Shown here: positions 1 to 5,906 of the stretch, piece by piece | How the letters are laid out: each line of letters starts with the position of its first letter | How positions within the stretch are numbered: position 1 is the stretch's first letter | From: Lachnospiraceae bacterium | Lineage (GTDB): Bacteria; Bacillota_A; Clostridia; Lachnospirales; Lachnospiraceae | Length of the DNA stretch: 6,055 nt | Assembly (NCBI GenBank): GCA_017960415.1 | Contig: JAGCZE010000188.1 | Span: 1 to 6,055, forward strand | Direction: 5' to 3' | Notes under the pieces: generated by a model | What the model was told of the DNA's origin: nothing | What the model saw: only the letters and a program-made list of their open reading frames with translations | The model's database searches: none | Position numbers and translations under genes: made by a program

Positions 1-2842
1 ACAGATCGATGGATTCAAGCGATTGGCAGCCCGAAAAAGCCATAGGACCGATGCTTACGACAGAACCGGCATTCGTAACTTCTTTCAGCCATTTGCTGCT
101 TTCAAAGGCTGATTTTCCGATCTTTTGCGTATCTTTTGAAAGTGCGATGTCTTCGAGCAGATGGCAATCCATATAAACATTGTCGCCGATGGCCCTTATT
201 CCGTCAGGGAAAGTAAGATTCCGGATATTTCCGGTACTTTCAACCAGATTCCCATCTCCTTCAAGTTTGAAACAATTTATACACTCGGAAAAAATCCGCT
301 CTATCAGTTCGGGATAATCCGCTTTTTCAAGGTCTTCAACACTTCGCAGGACATACTCTTTCCCATTCCAAGCGGTTATTTTCTTCAGGTTCAGACAATT
401 TCTGAAGGAAAGCGCTTCGATCGCGATCCTTTCGGAAGGGATCACCAGTTCCGTGATCTCTGTATTTCCGGCAAAGCTCCAGCTTGCAACCCGGTCCAGA
501 CTTTCAGGCAGTACAACCTTTCCCTTACATCCGGCCCCATCCAGAAGGACGCGGTTTACAATGACCATATCCGACATCTCGCGCTGTCTGTCCAGCCATT
601 TTGTCATCGAAAATGCATGGCTTCCGAAGATCTTTACCGAAGCCGGTATATCAATCTCCTCAAGCCTTACATGATCCCTGAATACATCCTGCCCCAATTC
701 CTCGATATCCCGGGGCACAGTTATTCTGACCGCATCCTGAGTATATGCATTTAACGTTTTTCCGTCAGGGATCCCAAAGCACGAATAAACAGATGAGATC
801 ACTTCTCTGACAGGCATCGGGAAAGGATTGCCCACATGGTTTAACCCGTCGGCAAATGAGGAAAATTCGTATTTCCGACCTTCAAATTCTACAGTTCCGA
901 TCTGGGTACATCCGATAAAAGCTCCGCTTTTTAATACCGTTTCGGGTGAAATATTTACATATTCCAGTCCGGAACAGTCCGCAAATGCATGGAATCCGCA
1001 GACCACACATCCGAGCTCCGCGCTTCTTAATGAATCGCATCTTTCAAAGGCTCTTTCTCCGATGACCTTTATACCCGAAAAATCAAAGGAATTCAGATGT
1101 ATGCATTCATCGAAACATCTTGCGTCCATCTGCGTCAATTCCTTTGCCTCGAAGCTCTGCAGGTTATGGCATCCCGCAAAACATTCGGCCGGAAGGATCG
1201 AAATTCCGGACAGGCATACTTCTTCCAGGTTTCTGCAGTAAGCGAATACACCCTTCTCCATTTCCCTGATATTGAGCCGAACTTTTTTCAGATCCGGACA
1301 GCATGAAAAAGCCTCGCGTTCGATCACACATGCAGGAGAGTCTATGACGACCTCCTCGAGCCCGCGGCAGGCTGAAAATGCATACTTTCCGACTCTGCCG
1401 ATCCCCGACAGGATCAGTTTCCTATCATAGGTTTTATTGGCATATTCATAGGGAGCGATATCAAAAGTAAAAGAGGTATGTATATGCTCCTGCACTCTCG
1501 CTTGTCCGGAGTAGTTTTTTGTCCGGTAAAAGGCATACGGGTGTATCACCGCGTCTTCAGGCCACTGATCAATAACCGGCAGCGCCATACAACGGCGGAA
1601 TGCGTATTCACCTATATATTCAAGAGACATCGGAAGGTTACATTTAGAAAGCTTCTTACATTCAGCAAAAGCTTCTCTCTCTATCCTTTTGAGGCCTGCA
1701 GGGAGTATAACGTTCTGCAGAGTCAGGCATCCGGCGAAGGCCTGTTCCCTGATCTCTGTAAGGATGTCCGGGCAGGTCACGATCTTTAGACGTTCTTTCC
1801 CGAAAAAAGCTCGTTCTCCTATGATCTCCACTTCCTTCGGGATGCTGATCTGTTCCTCATCACCTACGTACCGTATCAGCGTTTTCCCGCTGATCAGGAA
1901 GTCCGCACGGACCTGTTCCCTGATCCTTCCCACCAATTCATTGGATGTTTCGTCCTCGAGAAGGTAAGTTTTATCCGATAAATGAACCTTTTTTAAATTG
2001 GTGCATCCTCGGAATGCCCTCCCGTCAGGCAGAAGGTCTTCGTTCTGCAAGGTGATCTCCGTCAAACTGGTACAGTTTAAGAAAGCATTGGCCATGATCC
2101 GGCGCAGGGATTTTGGAAAAATAATGCTTTCGATGCCTTTTTTATCAAAGAAACATCCCTTACCGATCGTAGTAATGCCCTCGGGAATGGTTACATTTTT
2201 CAGATTGATATTGAATGTTCGGAGGATTCCGCCTTCTATCTGCAATGAATGATAAACACCCGCCGCGATGGATCTGATGATATCCGGATATCCCGAAGCG
2301 GGATCAATGGCTTCTATCAGATTGCTGATTTCATAAGCCTCTCCGGACAATATGATCCTGTGCAGACACACGCAGCCTTCAAACACTTCGTCACCGAAAT
2401 TGTGATAATCCAGATCCTTGTTCAGCGAAATTTCCTGAAGGGCCATATTATGCGAAAAAACAGCTTTCCCTAAGGAAAGCGGTCCTTCCATCACTACTTT
2501 TTTCAAACCGTCGCAATATAAAAAAGCGTGGCTTCCGACGTTTGTCATGTTTTTCGGAAAGATCATCTCCTCAATATCATGACATCTGTGAAATGCATAT
2601 TCACCGACTTCAGACAGTCCTTCCGGAAAATCCATATTCTGAAGCTTTCTGCATCCCTTAAAAGCAAACGCCCCTATCTTCTTCAGTGTCGACGGGAGCG
2701 TTACTTTCAATATCCACGACATGCCTTTAAACACACCGTCCCCGATCGTATGGACACCTTCAGGTATCAGGATCTCCGGATCCGGTCCCACATAAGCCTT
2801 TAAAATACCGTCTTCTATAATAAAATTATCCAGCACTGCCAT
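1..2842 (-). CDS. Giant LRR_5 (BspA-like) leucine-rich-repeat protein, C-terminus cut by window edge
   Basis: I translated the minus strand from position 2842 to the edge and found 947 codons with no stop or frameshift; the C-terminus lies outside the window. About 29 repeats of 21-23 residues carry the LRR_5 signature 'I(G/E)xxAFxxCxxLxxVxLP', for example AFKGCRKL (60-67), AFAGCLTL (368-375) and AFSGCQSL (935-942). The array restarts several times with a hairpin such as IIEDGILKAY (8-17) or IVNRVLLDG (761-769). Family knowledge: LRR_5 proteins form curved solenoids that bind other proteins, and BspA-type members are often surface-exposed. Here the N-terminus goes straight into the first hairpin, with no signal peptide or membrane segment, and about 35 cysteines are present. 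I therefore infer a cytoplasmic scaffold or one exported by an unusual route. The ATG at 2842 is the outermost start. A GGAGA directly abuts it, which favours the GTG at 2836 instead. Partner and exact role are unknown. Confidence 0.93.
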   Translation of the reverse strand, partial: MAVLDNFIIEDGILKAYVGPDPEILIPEGVHTIGDGVFKGMSWILKVTLPSTLKKIGAFAFKGCRKLQNMDFPEGLSEVGEYAFHRCHDIEEMIFPKNMTNVGSHAFLYCDGLKKVVMEGPLSLGKAVFSHNMALQEISLNKDLDYHNFGDEVFEGCVCLHRIILSGEAYEISNLIEAIDPASGYPDIIRSIAAGVYHSLQIEGGILRTFNINLKNVTIPEGITTIGKGCFFDKKGIESIIFPKSLRRIMANAFLNCTSLTEITLQNEDLLPDGRAFRGCTNLKKVHLSDKTYLLEDETSNELVGRIREQVRADFLISGKTLIRYVGDEEQISIPKEVEIIGERAFFGKERLKIVTCPDILTEIREQAFAGCLTLQNVILPAGLKRIEREAFAECKKLSKCNLPMSLEYIGEYAFRRCMALPVIDQWPEDAVIHPYAFYRTKNYSGQARVQEHIHTSFTFDIAPYEYANKTYDRKLILSGIGRVGKYAFSACRGLEEVVIDSPACVIEREAFSCCPDLKKVRLNIREMEKGVFAYCRNLEEVCLSGISILPAECFAGCHNLQSFEAKELTQMDARCFDECIHLNSFDFSGIKVIGERAFERCDSLRSAELGCVVCGFHAFADCSGLEYVNISPETVLKSGAFIGCTQIGTVEFEGRKYEFSSFADGLNHVGNPFPMPVREVISSVYSCFGIPDGKTLNAYTQDAVRITVPRDIEELGQDVFRDHVRLEEIDIPASVKIFGSHAFSMTKWLDRQREMSDMVIVNRVLLDGAGCKGKVVLPESLDRVASWSFAGNTEITELVIPSERIAIEALSFRNCLNLKKITAWNGKEYVLRSVEDLEKADYPELIERIFSECINCFKLEGDGNLVESTGNIRNLTFPDGIRAIGDNVYMDCHLLEDIALSKDTQKIGKSAFESSKWLKEVTNAGSVVSIGPMAFSGCQSLESIDL
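239..367 (-). other. LRR-block connector, copy 4 (residues about 826-868)
   Basis: This non-LRR segment begins NGKEYVL, continues through a predicted helix containing YPELIERIFSEC, and ends in the hairpin strand FKLEGDGNL. It shares order and key residues with the connectors at 743-883, 1865-1978 and 2213-2347: a G/D-x-x-Y turn, then a helix with hydrophobic spacing, then a strand with G-x-L. Its helix is closest to that of copy 1 (P-D/E-L/I-I-x-x-I). It separates the LRR block ending near residue 825 from the one starting near 875. Confidence 0.55.
743..883 (-). other. LRR-block connector, copy 3 (residues about 654-700)
   Basis: This non-LRR segment begins EGRKYEF, has a loop rich in Gly/Pro/Asn (about 663-677), then PVREVISSVYSCF, then the strand GIPDGKTLNAY. 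It aligns by eye with three other connectors in the same protein. The loop between the Tyr turn and the helix is longer here than in copy 2. Confidence 0.55.
1865..1978 (-). other. LRR-block connector, copy 2 (residues about 289-326)
   Basis: This is the shortest of the four connectors. It begins SDKTYLL, continues as an acidic then basic helix with NELVGRIREQV, and ends with FLISGKTLIRY. The final strand matches the N-terminal hairpin of the protein (FIIEDGILKAY), showing that each connector leads into the same capping hairpin. Confidence 0.52.
2213..2347 (-). other. LRR-block connector, copy 1 (residues about 166-210)
   Basis: This non-LRR segment begins SGEAYEI, contains the helix YPDIIRSIAAGVY, and ends with LQIEGGILRTF before a new LRR strand NVTIPEGI. 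Alignment with copy 4 is clearest: both have a Tyr turn, a P-D/E-x-I helix and an acidic-Gly hairpin. It interrupts the 22-25-residue repeat rhythm for about 45 residues. Confidence 0.55.
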
Positions 2843-2847
2843 TCTCC
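2843..2847 (-). promoter_or_regulatory. Ribosome-binding site GGAGA of the LRR gene, deciding the start
   Basis: The minus strand reads GGAGA immediately before ATG (2842-2840), a spacing of zero, which is too short for normal initiation. From the same GGAGA to the in-frame GTG at 2836-2834 the spacing is six bases, which is ideal. An in-frame TGA lies just upstream (2852-2854), so no longer start exists. I infer that GTG at 2836 is the more likely start, giving an N-terminus MLDNFIIEDG that resembles starts of other LRR_5 proteins. Confidence 0.6.
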
Positions 2848-2914
2848 AAATTCACATACAAAAATAAAACACAACCGTTTTCCTATTCCGGCAGCATTCA
2901 TTGAACTTTCTCTC

Positions 2915-2948
2915 CACCGGTCAATCAAAAATAATAACTCACCGGTCA
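2915..2948. repeat. Two direct copies of CACCGGTCA, 25 bases apart, between dus and the LRR gene
   Basis: The 9-mer CACCGGTCA occurs at 2915-2923 and 2940-2948, each containing the palindrome ACCGGT. The second copy overlaps the dus stop codon. The AT-rich spacer contains ATCAAAAATAATAACT. The pair could be an operator or a chance match, and it is not a hairpin terminator followed by a T-run. A weak -35-like TTGACC lies in the copy at 2915-2923 on the minus strand, without a convincing -10. Confidence 0.35.
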
Positions 2949-3914
2949 GTTTCCGAATATTTCCCCGCACAGGCGTTTCAGTTCCGAAATGCTGCCGCAC
3001 CTGTACAGATCGGCTTTAAGATGTTTTGTCCCCGGAAGCTTTTTCATAAAATAAGATGCCAGCTTCCTGATATAAGTCAGGACCGACAGCTCATCAAAGC
3101 ATTCCTCCGCTATCTCTATCTGTTCCGCCATCAGACTGTATTTCGTATCATTGCATGCCGTGTTTGTCAGCTCCGCAAATATCAGAGGGTTCTCAAATCC
3201 GTATCTTGCCAGCATGATCCCGTCTGCTCCGGTCTTTTCAAGCATGCTGACAGCTTCTTCCTTTGAATTGATGCCTCCGTTGGCAAATACGGGAATCCCG
3301 ACCGACTGCTTCGCCAGTCTGATCTGATCGTACATAGGCTCCCCGTCGTACATCATATCCCTGGTCCTTCCATGGACCGTTATCATATCTGCGCCGGATG
3401 CTTCGCACATTCTCGCGAATTCATCGATCACGATCTTCTGCCTGTTCATTCCTATGCGGCATTTTACGGAAACTGTTTTTCCGCTTCTTTTACAGGCTTC
3501 AATGATCTTCGATGCCCTCGGTATATCCTCCATCAATGCACAACCTTCCCCGGCTTTGACCACATTCGGAACCGGGCATCCCATGTTGATATCAATAATA
3601 TCGAATATCGCAAGTCTTTCACTCAGTGCCGCTCTTTCAAATACTTCGGGAATCGCCCCTAAGAGCTGAACACATTTTAATTCTTCGCGCTGATCCGTAT
3701 AAAGCAGCTTGGATGTTGCCTTGTCGTTGTATTTCAGCGCATCGGCGCTAACCATTTCCGTATAGGCGCTTCCCGCTCCGAGTCTTTCTGCCATCAACCG
3801 GAACGGAAAGCAGGTATACCCGGCCATGGGAGCCATCAGGACATTTGACTTAAAGCATTTGCCTCCGACCATAACGGCTTCTCCGGGCTTTCTGATCCTG
3901 CCAATGTTACTCAT
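2946..3914 (-). CDS. tRNA-dihydrouridine synthase, DusB-like
   Basis: This FMN enzyme reduces specific uridines in the tRNA D-loop region to dihydrouridine using NAD(P)H, in the cytoplasm. The 322-residue product has the family's usual length. It shows MAPMAGYT (27-34), EMVSADAL (53-60), QLLGA (83-87), DINMGCPVP (108-116) with catalytic acid Cys113, KAGEG (120-124), VKCRIGM (150-156), VHGRTR (180-185) and ANGGI (211-215). The TIM barrel spans about 20-250, followed by the helical tRNA-recognition tail. The usual Asp of 'AGVTD' is Cys35, and the usual 'GRG' near the FMN phosphate is 236-ARYG-239, so it is a divergent member. It starts 23 bases after the cyclase gene, with AAGGA nine bases ahead. 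Met15 (position 3872) is an alternative start with GGAGA seven bases ahead and a better fit to family N-termini. The family is certain; the uridine position modified cannot be read from the sequence. Confidence 0.95.
   Translation of the reverse strand: MSNIGRIRKPGEAVMVGGKCFKSNVLMAPMAGYTCFPFRLMAERLGAGSAYTEMVSADALKYNDKATSKLLYTDQREELKCVQLLGAIPEVFERAALSERLAIFDIIDINMGCPVPNVVKAGEGCALMEDIPRASKIIEACKRSGKTVSVKCRIGMNRQKIVIDEFARMCEASGADMITVHGRTRDMMYDGEPMYDQIRLAKQSVGIPVFANGGINSKEEAVSMLEKTGADGIMLARYGFENPLIFAELTNTACNDTKYSLMAEQIEIAEECFDELSVLTYIRKLASYFMKKLPGTKHLKADLYRCGSISELKRLCGEIFGN
3880..3884 (-). promoter_or_regulatory. Internal ribosome-binding site GGAGA pointing to Met15 of the Dus protein
   Basis: The minus strand reads GGAGA, seven bases, then ATG at 3872-3870. 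This is a stronger match to the anti-Shine-Dalgarno sequence than the AAGGA at the outer start. A protein starting here (MVGGKCFKSN...) would place the AP of the APMAG motif at residues 14-15, as is typical for Dus proteins. The site lies inside the reading frame if the outer start is used. Confidence 0.4.
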
Positions 3915-3923
3915 GTATCTGAA

Positions 3924-3928
3924 TCCTT
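3924..3928 (-). promoter_or_regulatory. Ribosome-binding site AAGGA of the outer dus start
   Basis: AAGGA lies nine bases before the ATG at 3914, in the 23-base gap after the cyclase stop codon. It supports translation from a shared transcript. The spacing is at the long end of normal. Confidence 0.5.
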
Positions 3929-3937
3929 AAAATTTTT

Positions 3938-5875
3938 TTACGGCTGCCTGTGCCTTCTGTTCTTCAGCTTGTACCGGTACATCCTCTCATCTGCCTCGCT
4001 GAGTGCATTTTCAAGGCTGATCTGCCTGTAATCCTCAAACACCGCACAGCCGATGCTTGCAGATATCGTATAAGGTTTCCGTGCCCTATCCGAGGCTTTC
4101 ATAATAGCCTGTGAGAACTCTTTTGCCCTTTCGGCCTCGTCTTCTCCGTTATACCTGCCTATCCCGATCAGGAAGAATTCGTCTCCGCCGCCTCTGACGC
4201 AGAATTCATTGTCCCGGGCGATGGAAGAAAGCGTCGAACATACGGTTTTTATACCAATGTCGCCCTCACAGTGACCGAAGGTATCATTGATGTATTTCAA
4301 TCCGTCCATATCGACAACGCTTACAAACAGCGCATCTCCATCCCTTGCTTCTGAAACCAGTGATGCGAAGGTATCATACATGCCACGTCTGTTGTAAACG
4401 CCGGTCAGCAGATCGCGTACCGAGAAATTCTGCAGGCGCTCCTTGGCGCGGATCATCTCAAGTGCGTTATTGACGAATCTGAGCCAGTTACGGTATATCA
4501 CATTAATAACGGGATGGTCGACCAGTTCTCTCTGCAATACCGCAAAGCCAAGCAGTTTCCCGTCGAAATGCACCGGCGAAAAGTAATAGACCGAAGGATT
4601 TTCACTCTCCTCATAGAGCTTCGGAAGCATTTCGGAAGTACTGAAAGATCTCGATCTTTTCACACCGTAGAACGCCTCGTCGCCTACCAGCGAATTGGCA
4701 ACATATAACCTCATTTTCTCGGGATAGCCGTCATAGCGCTCATCTTCAATATTCTGCCAGTTTTCTTTAAGGCACAGATAAAAATTCCTGTACGGCCGCA
4801 GCAGATCGGCATAATTGTAAATATGACTTATGCACTCTTCCGCTGTTTTGGCAGCTGTAAAGCCCTCCATAACATAGCTTTCCATAAAGGTTCCGAGTCC
4901 CACCTGCCCCTGCAAATCCTCATCCGCCGTATTGAATGAACTGGTATACAGATAATTTCTGAACTGCTTCATTGCATGAAATGAGTCAACCTGACAGCCA
5001 TAGCTTGCTCCGGGATGGAACTGTGTTACGGCATCCATTGTAACAGGAGACAGCTCTGCATTGGGTTCGATCACAGAACGCAGGTAATCTACGGCATCTG
5101 CGCCCATCTTTTTCTCCGACGGTTCGTATGATGCTACCGATGTCAGATTGATCGCACCTTCATCGGAATAGTCAAAGCCTATGACAATAATATCTTCCGG
5201 AACCCTGATCCCGGTCTTGACCAGCCTGTCGATCAGAGCCATTGCCATACAGTCACTGGCACAGATGACCGCATCGGGGCGGGATATCTCATTATTTGCG
5301 ATCTTTCTTGCAAGTGCATCTCCGCTGTAATAATAAAAATCACCGTATACTATATGTTCCGGAAGCACCTGAAGCCCGTACTTTTGTATCTCATCAAGGT
5401 AGATCGCAAGCCTTGCCTCCGCAACCTCATTGCCCTGCTGGCCTGTCAGGATACATATCTTCTTTCTTCCGTGAACTTCAATGACATGGCGGCATGCTTC
5501 ACGTAATACGTTTTCATTATTGCTCTCGATCAGTCTCGTGCCTTCCATCGTAAGTTCCAGGGCACATTTAGGAATATCTTTGAAAGCTGCAAGCCTTTCA
5601 AGCAGCTTCTTTGAAGTCAGGTTGTCCCTGTCTCCGGTCATTGTCGTACTGTCAAGGATCACTCCGTCGAGCTTGTCAAAATTCGCCAGATTGAAGATAT
5701 TTGACTCCCCGCGCACATAATTTTCATGCGGAAAAGAAAGATGAATACTTGATGCGAATACACACAGGTCATAATCGTATTTCCGGCATTGAAGCATGAT
5801 CCCTTCCATTATCCGCCTGACATGGGTAATCTCAGGATATGATACAAACAAACCGATTCTTTTTCTCAGTCCCAT
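3938..5875 (-). CDS. Soluble diguanylate cyclase with N-terminal LacI/PurR-type ligand-binding domain (GGDEF protein)
   Basis: The C-terminal domain (about 485-640) makes cyclic di-GMP from two GTP. It shows DLLTGVYNRRG (488-498), metal-ligand Asp522 in VDMDGLKYINDTFGH, intact GGDEF (563-567) and SASIG (605-609). Residues about 5-290 resemble the sugar-binding domain of LacI/PurR regulators: IGLFVSYPE (7-15), PDAVICASDCMAMALIDRL (200-218), RVPEDIIVIGFDYSDEG (224-240). The helix-turn-helix that precedes this domain in LacI proteins is absent, as are a signal peptide and membrane helices, so ligand sensing is probably cytoplasmic. Residues about 320-465 form a linking domain that may be GAF-like (YYFSPVHFDGKLLGFAVLQ), followed by a signalling helix (467-487). 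The inhibitory I-site, normally RxxD, reads RDNE (554-557), so product feedback may be altered. ATG at 5875 has AAAGGA six bases upstream. The cyclase call is secure; the ligand is unknown, and the middle domain is only inferred. Confidence 0.93.
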   Translation of the reverse strand: MGLRKRIGLFVSYPEITHVRRIMEGIMLQCRKYDYDLCVFASSIHLSFPHENYVRGESNIFNLANFDKLDGVILDSTTMTGDRDNLTSKKLLERLAAFKDIPKCALELTMEGTRLIESNNENVLREACRHVIEVHGRKKICILTGQQGNEVAEARLAIYLDEIQKYGLQVLPEHIVYGDFYYYSGDALARKIANNEISRPDAVICASDCMAMALIDRLVKTGIRVPEDIIVIGFDYSDEGAINLTSVASYEPSEKKMGADAVDYLRSVIEPNAELSPVTMDAVTQFHPGASYGCQVDSFHAMKQFRNYLYTSSFNTADEDLQGQVGLGTFMESYVMEGFTAAKTAEECISHIYNYADLLRPYRNFYLCLKENWQNIEDERYDGYPEKMRLYVANSLVGDEAFYGVKRSRSFSTSEMLPKLYEESENPSVYYFSPVHFDGKLLGFAVLQRELVDHPVINVIYRNWLRFVNNALEMIRAKERLQNFSVRDLLTGVYNRRGMYDTFASLVSEARDGDALFVSVVDMDGLKYINDTFGHCEGDIGIKTVCSTLSSIARDNEFCVRGGGDEFFLIGIGRYNGEDEAERAKEFSQAIMKASDRARKPYTISASIGCAVFEDYRQISLENALSEADERMYRYKLKNRRHRQP

Positions 5876-5881
5876 ATATTA

Positions 5882-5887
5882 TCCTTT
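5882..5887 (-). promoter_or_regulatory. Ribosome-binding site AAAGGA of the GGDEF gene
   Basis: AAAGGA lies six bases before the ATG at 5875 and fixes that start. No candidate promoter was found in the short gap to the upstream gene. Confidence 0.7.
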
Positions 5888-5906
5888 CAGATTCCATACT
5901 TGCTTT

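Larger units (their letters stand above)
1..2736 (-). repeat. Coding tandem array of about 29 LRR_5 units in several blocks
   Basis: Within the giant LRR protein the motif [AVCS]FxxCxxL recurs at residues 37, 60, 83, 106, 128, 153, 230, 253, 276, 345, 368, 391, 414, 437, 488, 511, 532, 554, 576, 598, 619, 641, 720, 743, 789, 812, 889, 912 and 935. Steps inside a block are mostly 21-23 residues (about 66-69 bases). Longer jumps (153 to 230, 276 to 345, 437 to 488, 641 to 720, 812 to 889) are filled by non-LRR connectors. The copies are divergent at the DNA level, so the array looks old rather than recently amplified. Confidence 0.88.

Noticed and set aside
161..2803. A chain of plus-strand open frames of 69-197 codons across the left half of the window.
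   Set aside because: All lie antisense to the continuous LRR coding frame. Their products have no recognisable domains, and they lack ribosome-binding sites. They are shadows of a repetitive gene.
2895..2925. Possible promoter TTGACC for the LRR gene on the minus strand.
   Set aside because: The -35 match is good, but at 16-18 bases the best -10 (ATGAAT) matches only three of six positions.
2915..2945. Possible hairpin terminator formed by CCGGT and ACCGG after dus.
   Set aside because: The stem is only five base pairs with a loop of about 20 bases and no T-run follows in the direction of transcription.
2815..3000. A 61-codon minus-strand frame across the dus/LRR gap.
   Set aside because: It overlaps the end of dus and the start of the LRR gene in another frame, and its composition is rich in Trp/Arg/Ile with no domain. 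It is probably chance.
3372..3669. Plus-strand frames of 71 and 96 codons inside dus.
   Set aside because: They are antisense to strongly conserved Dus motifs and have no start signals.
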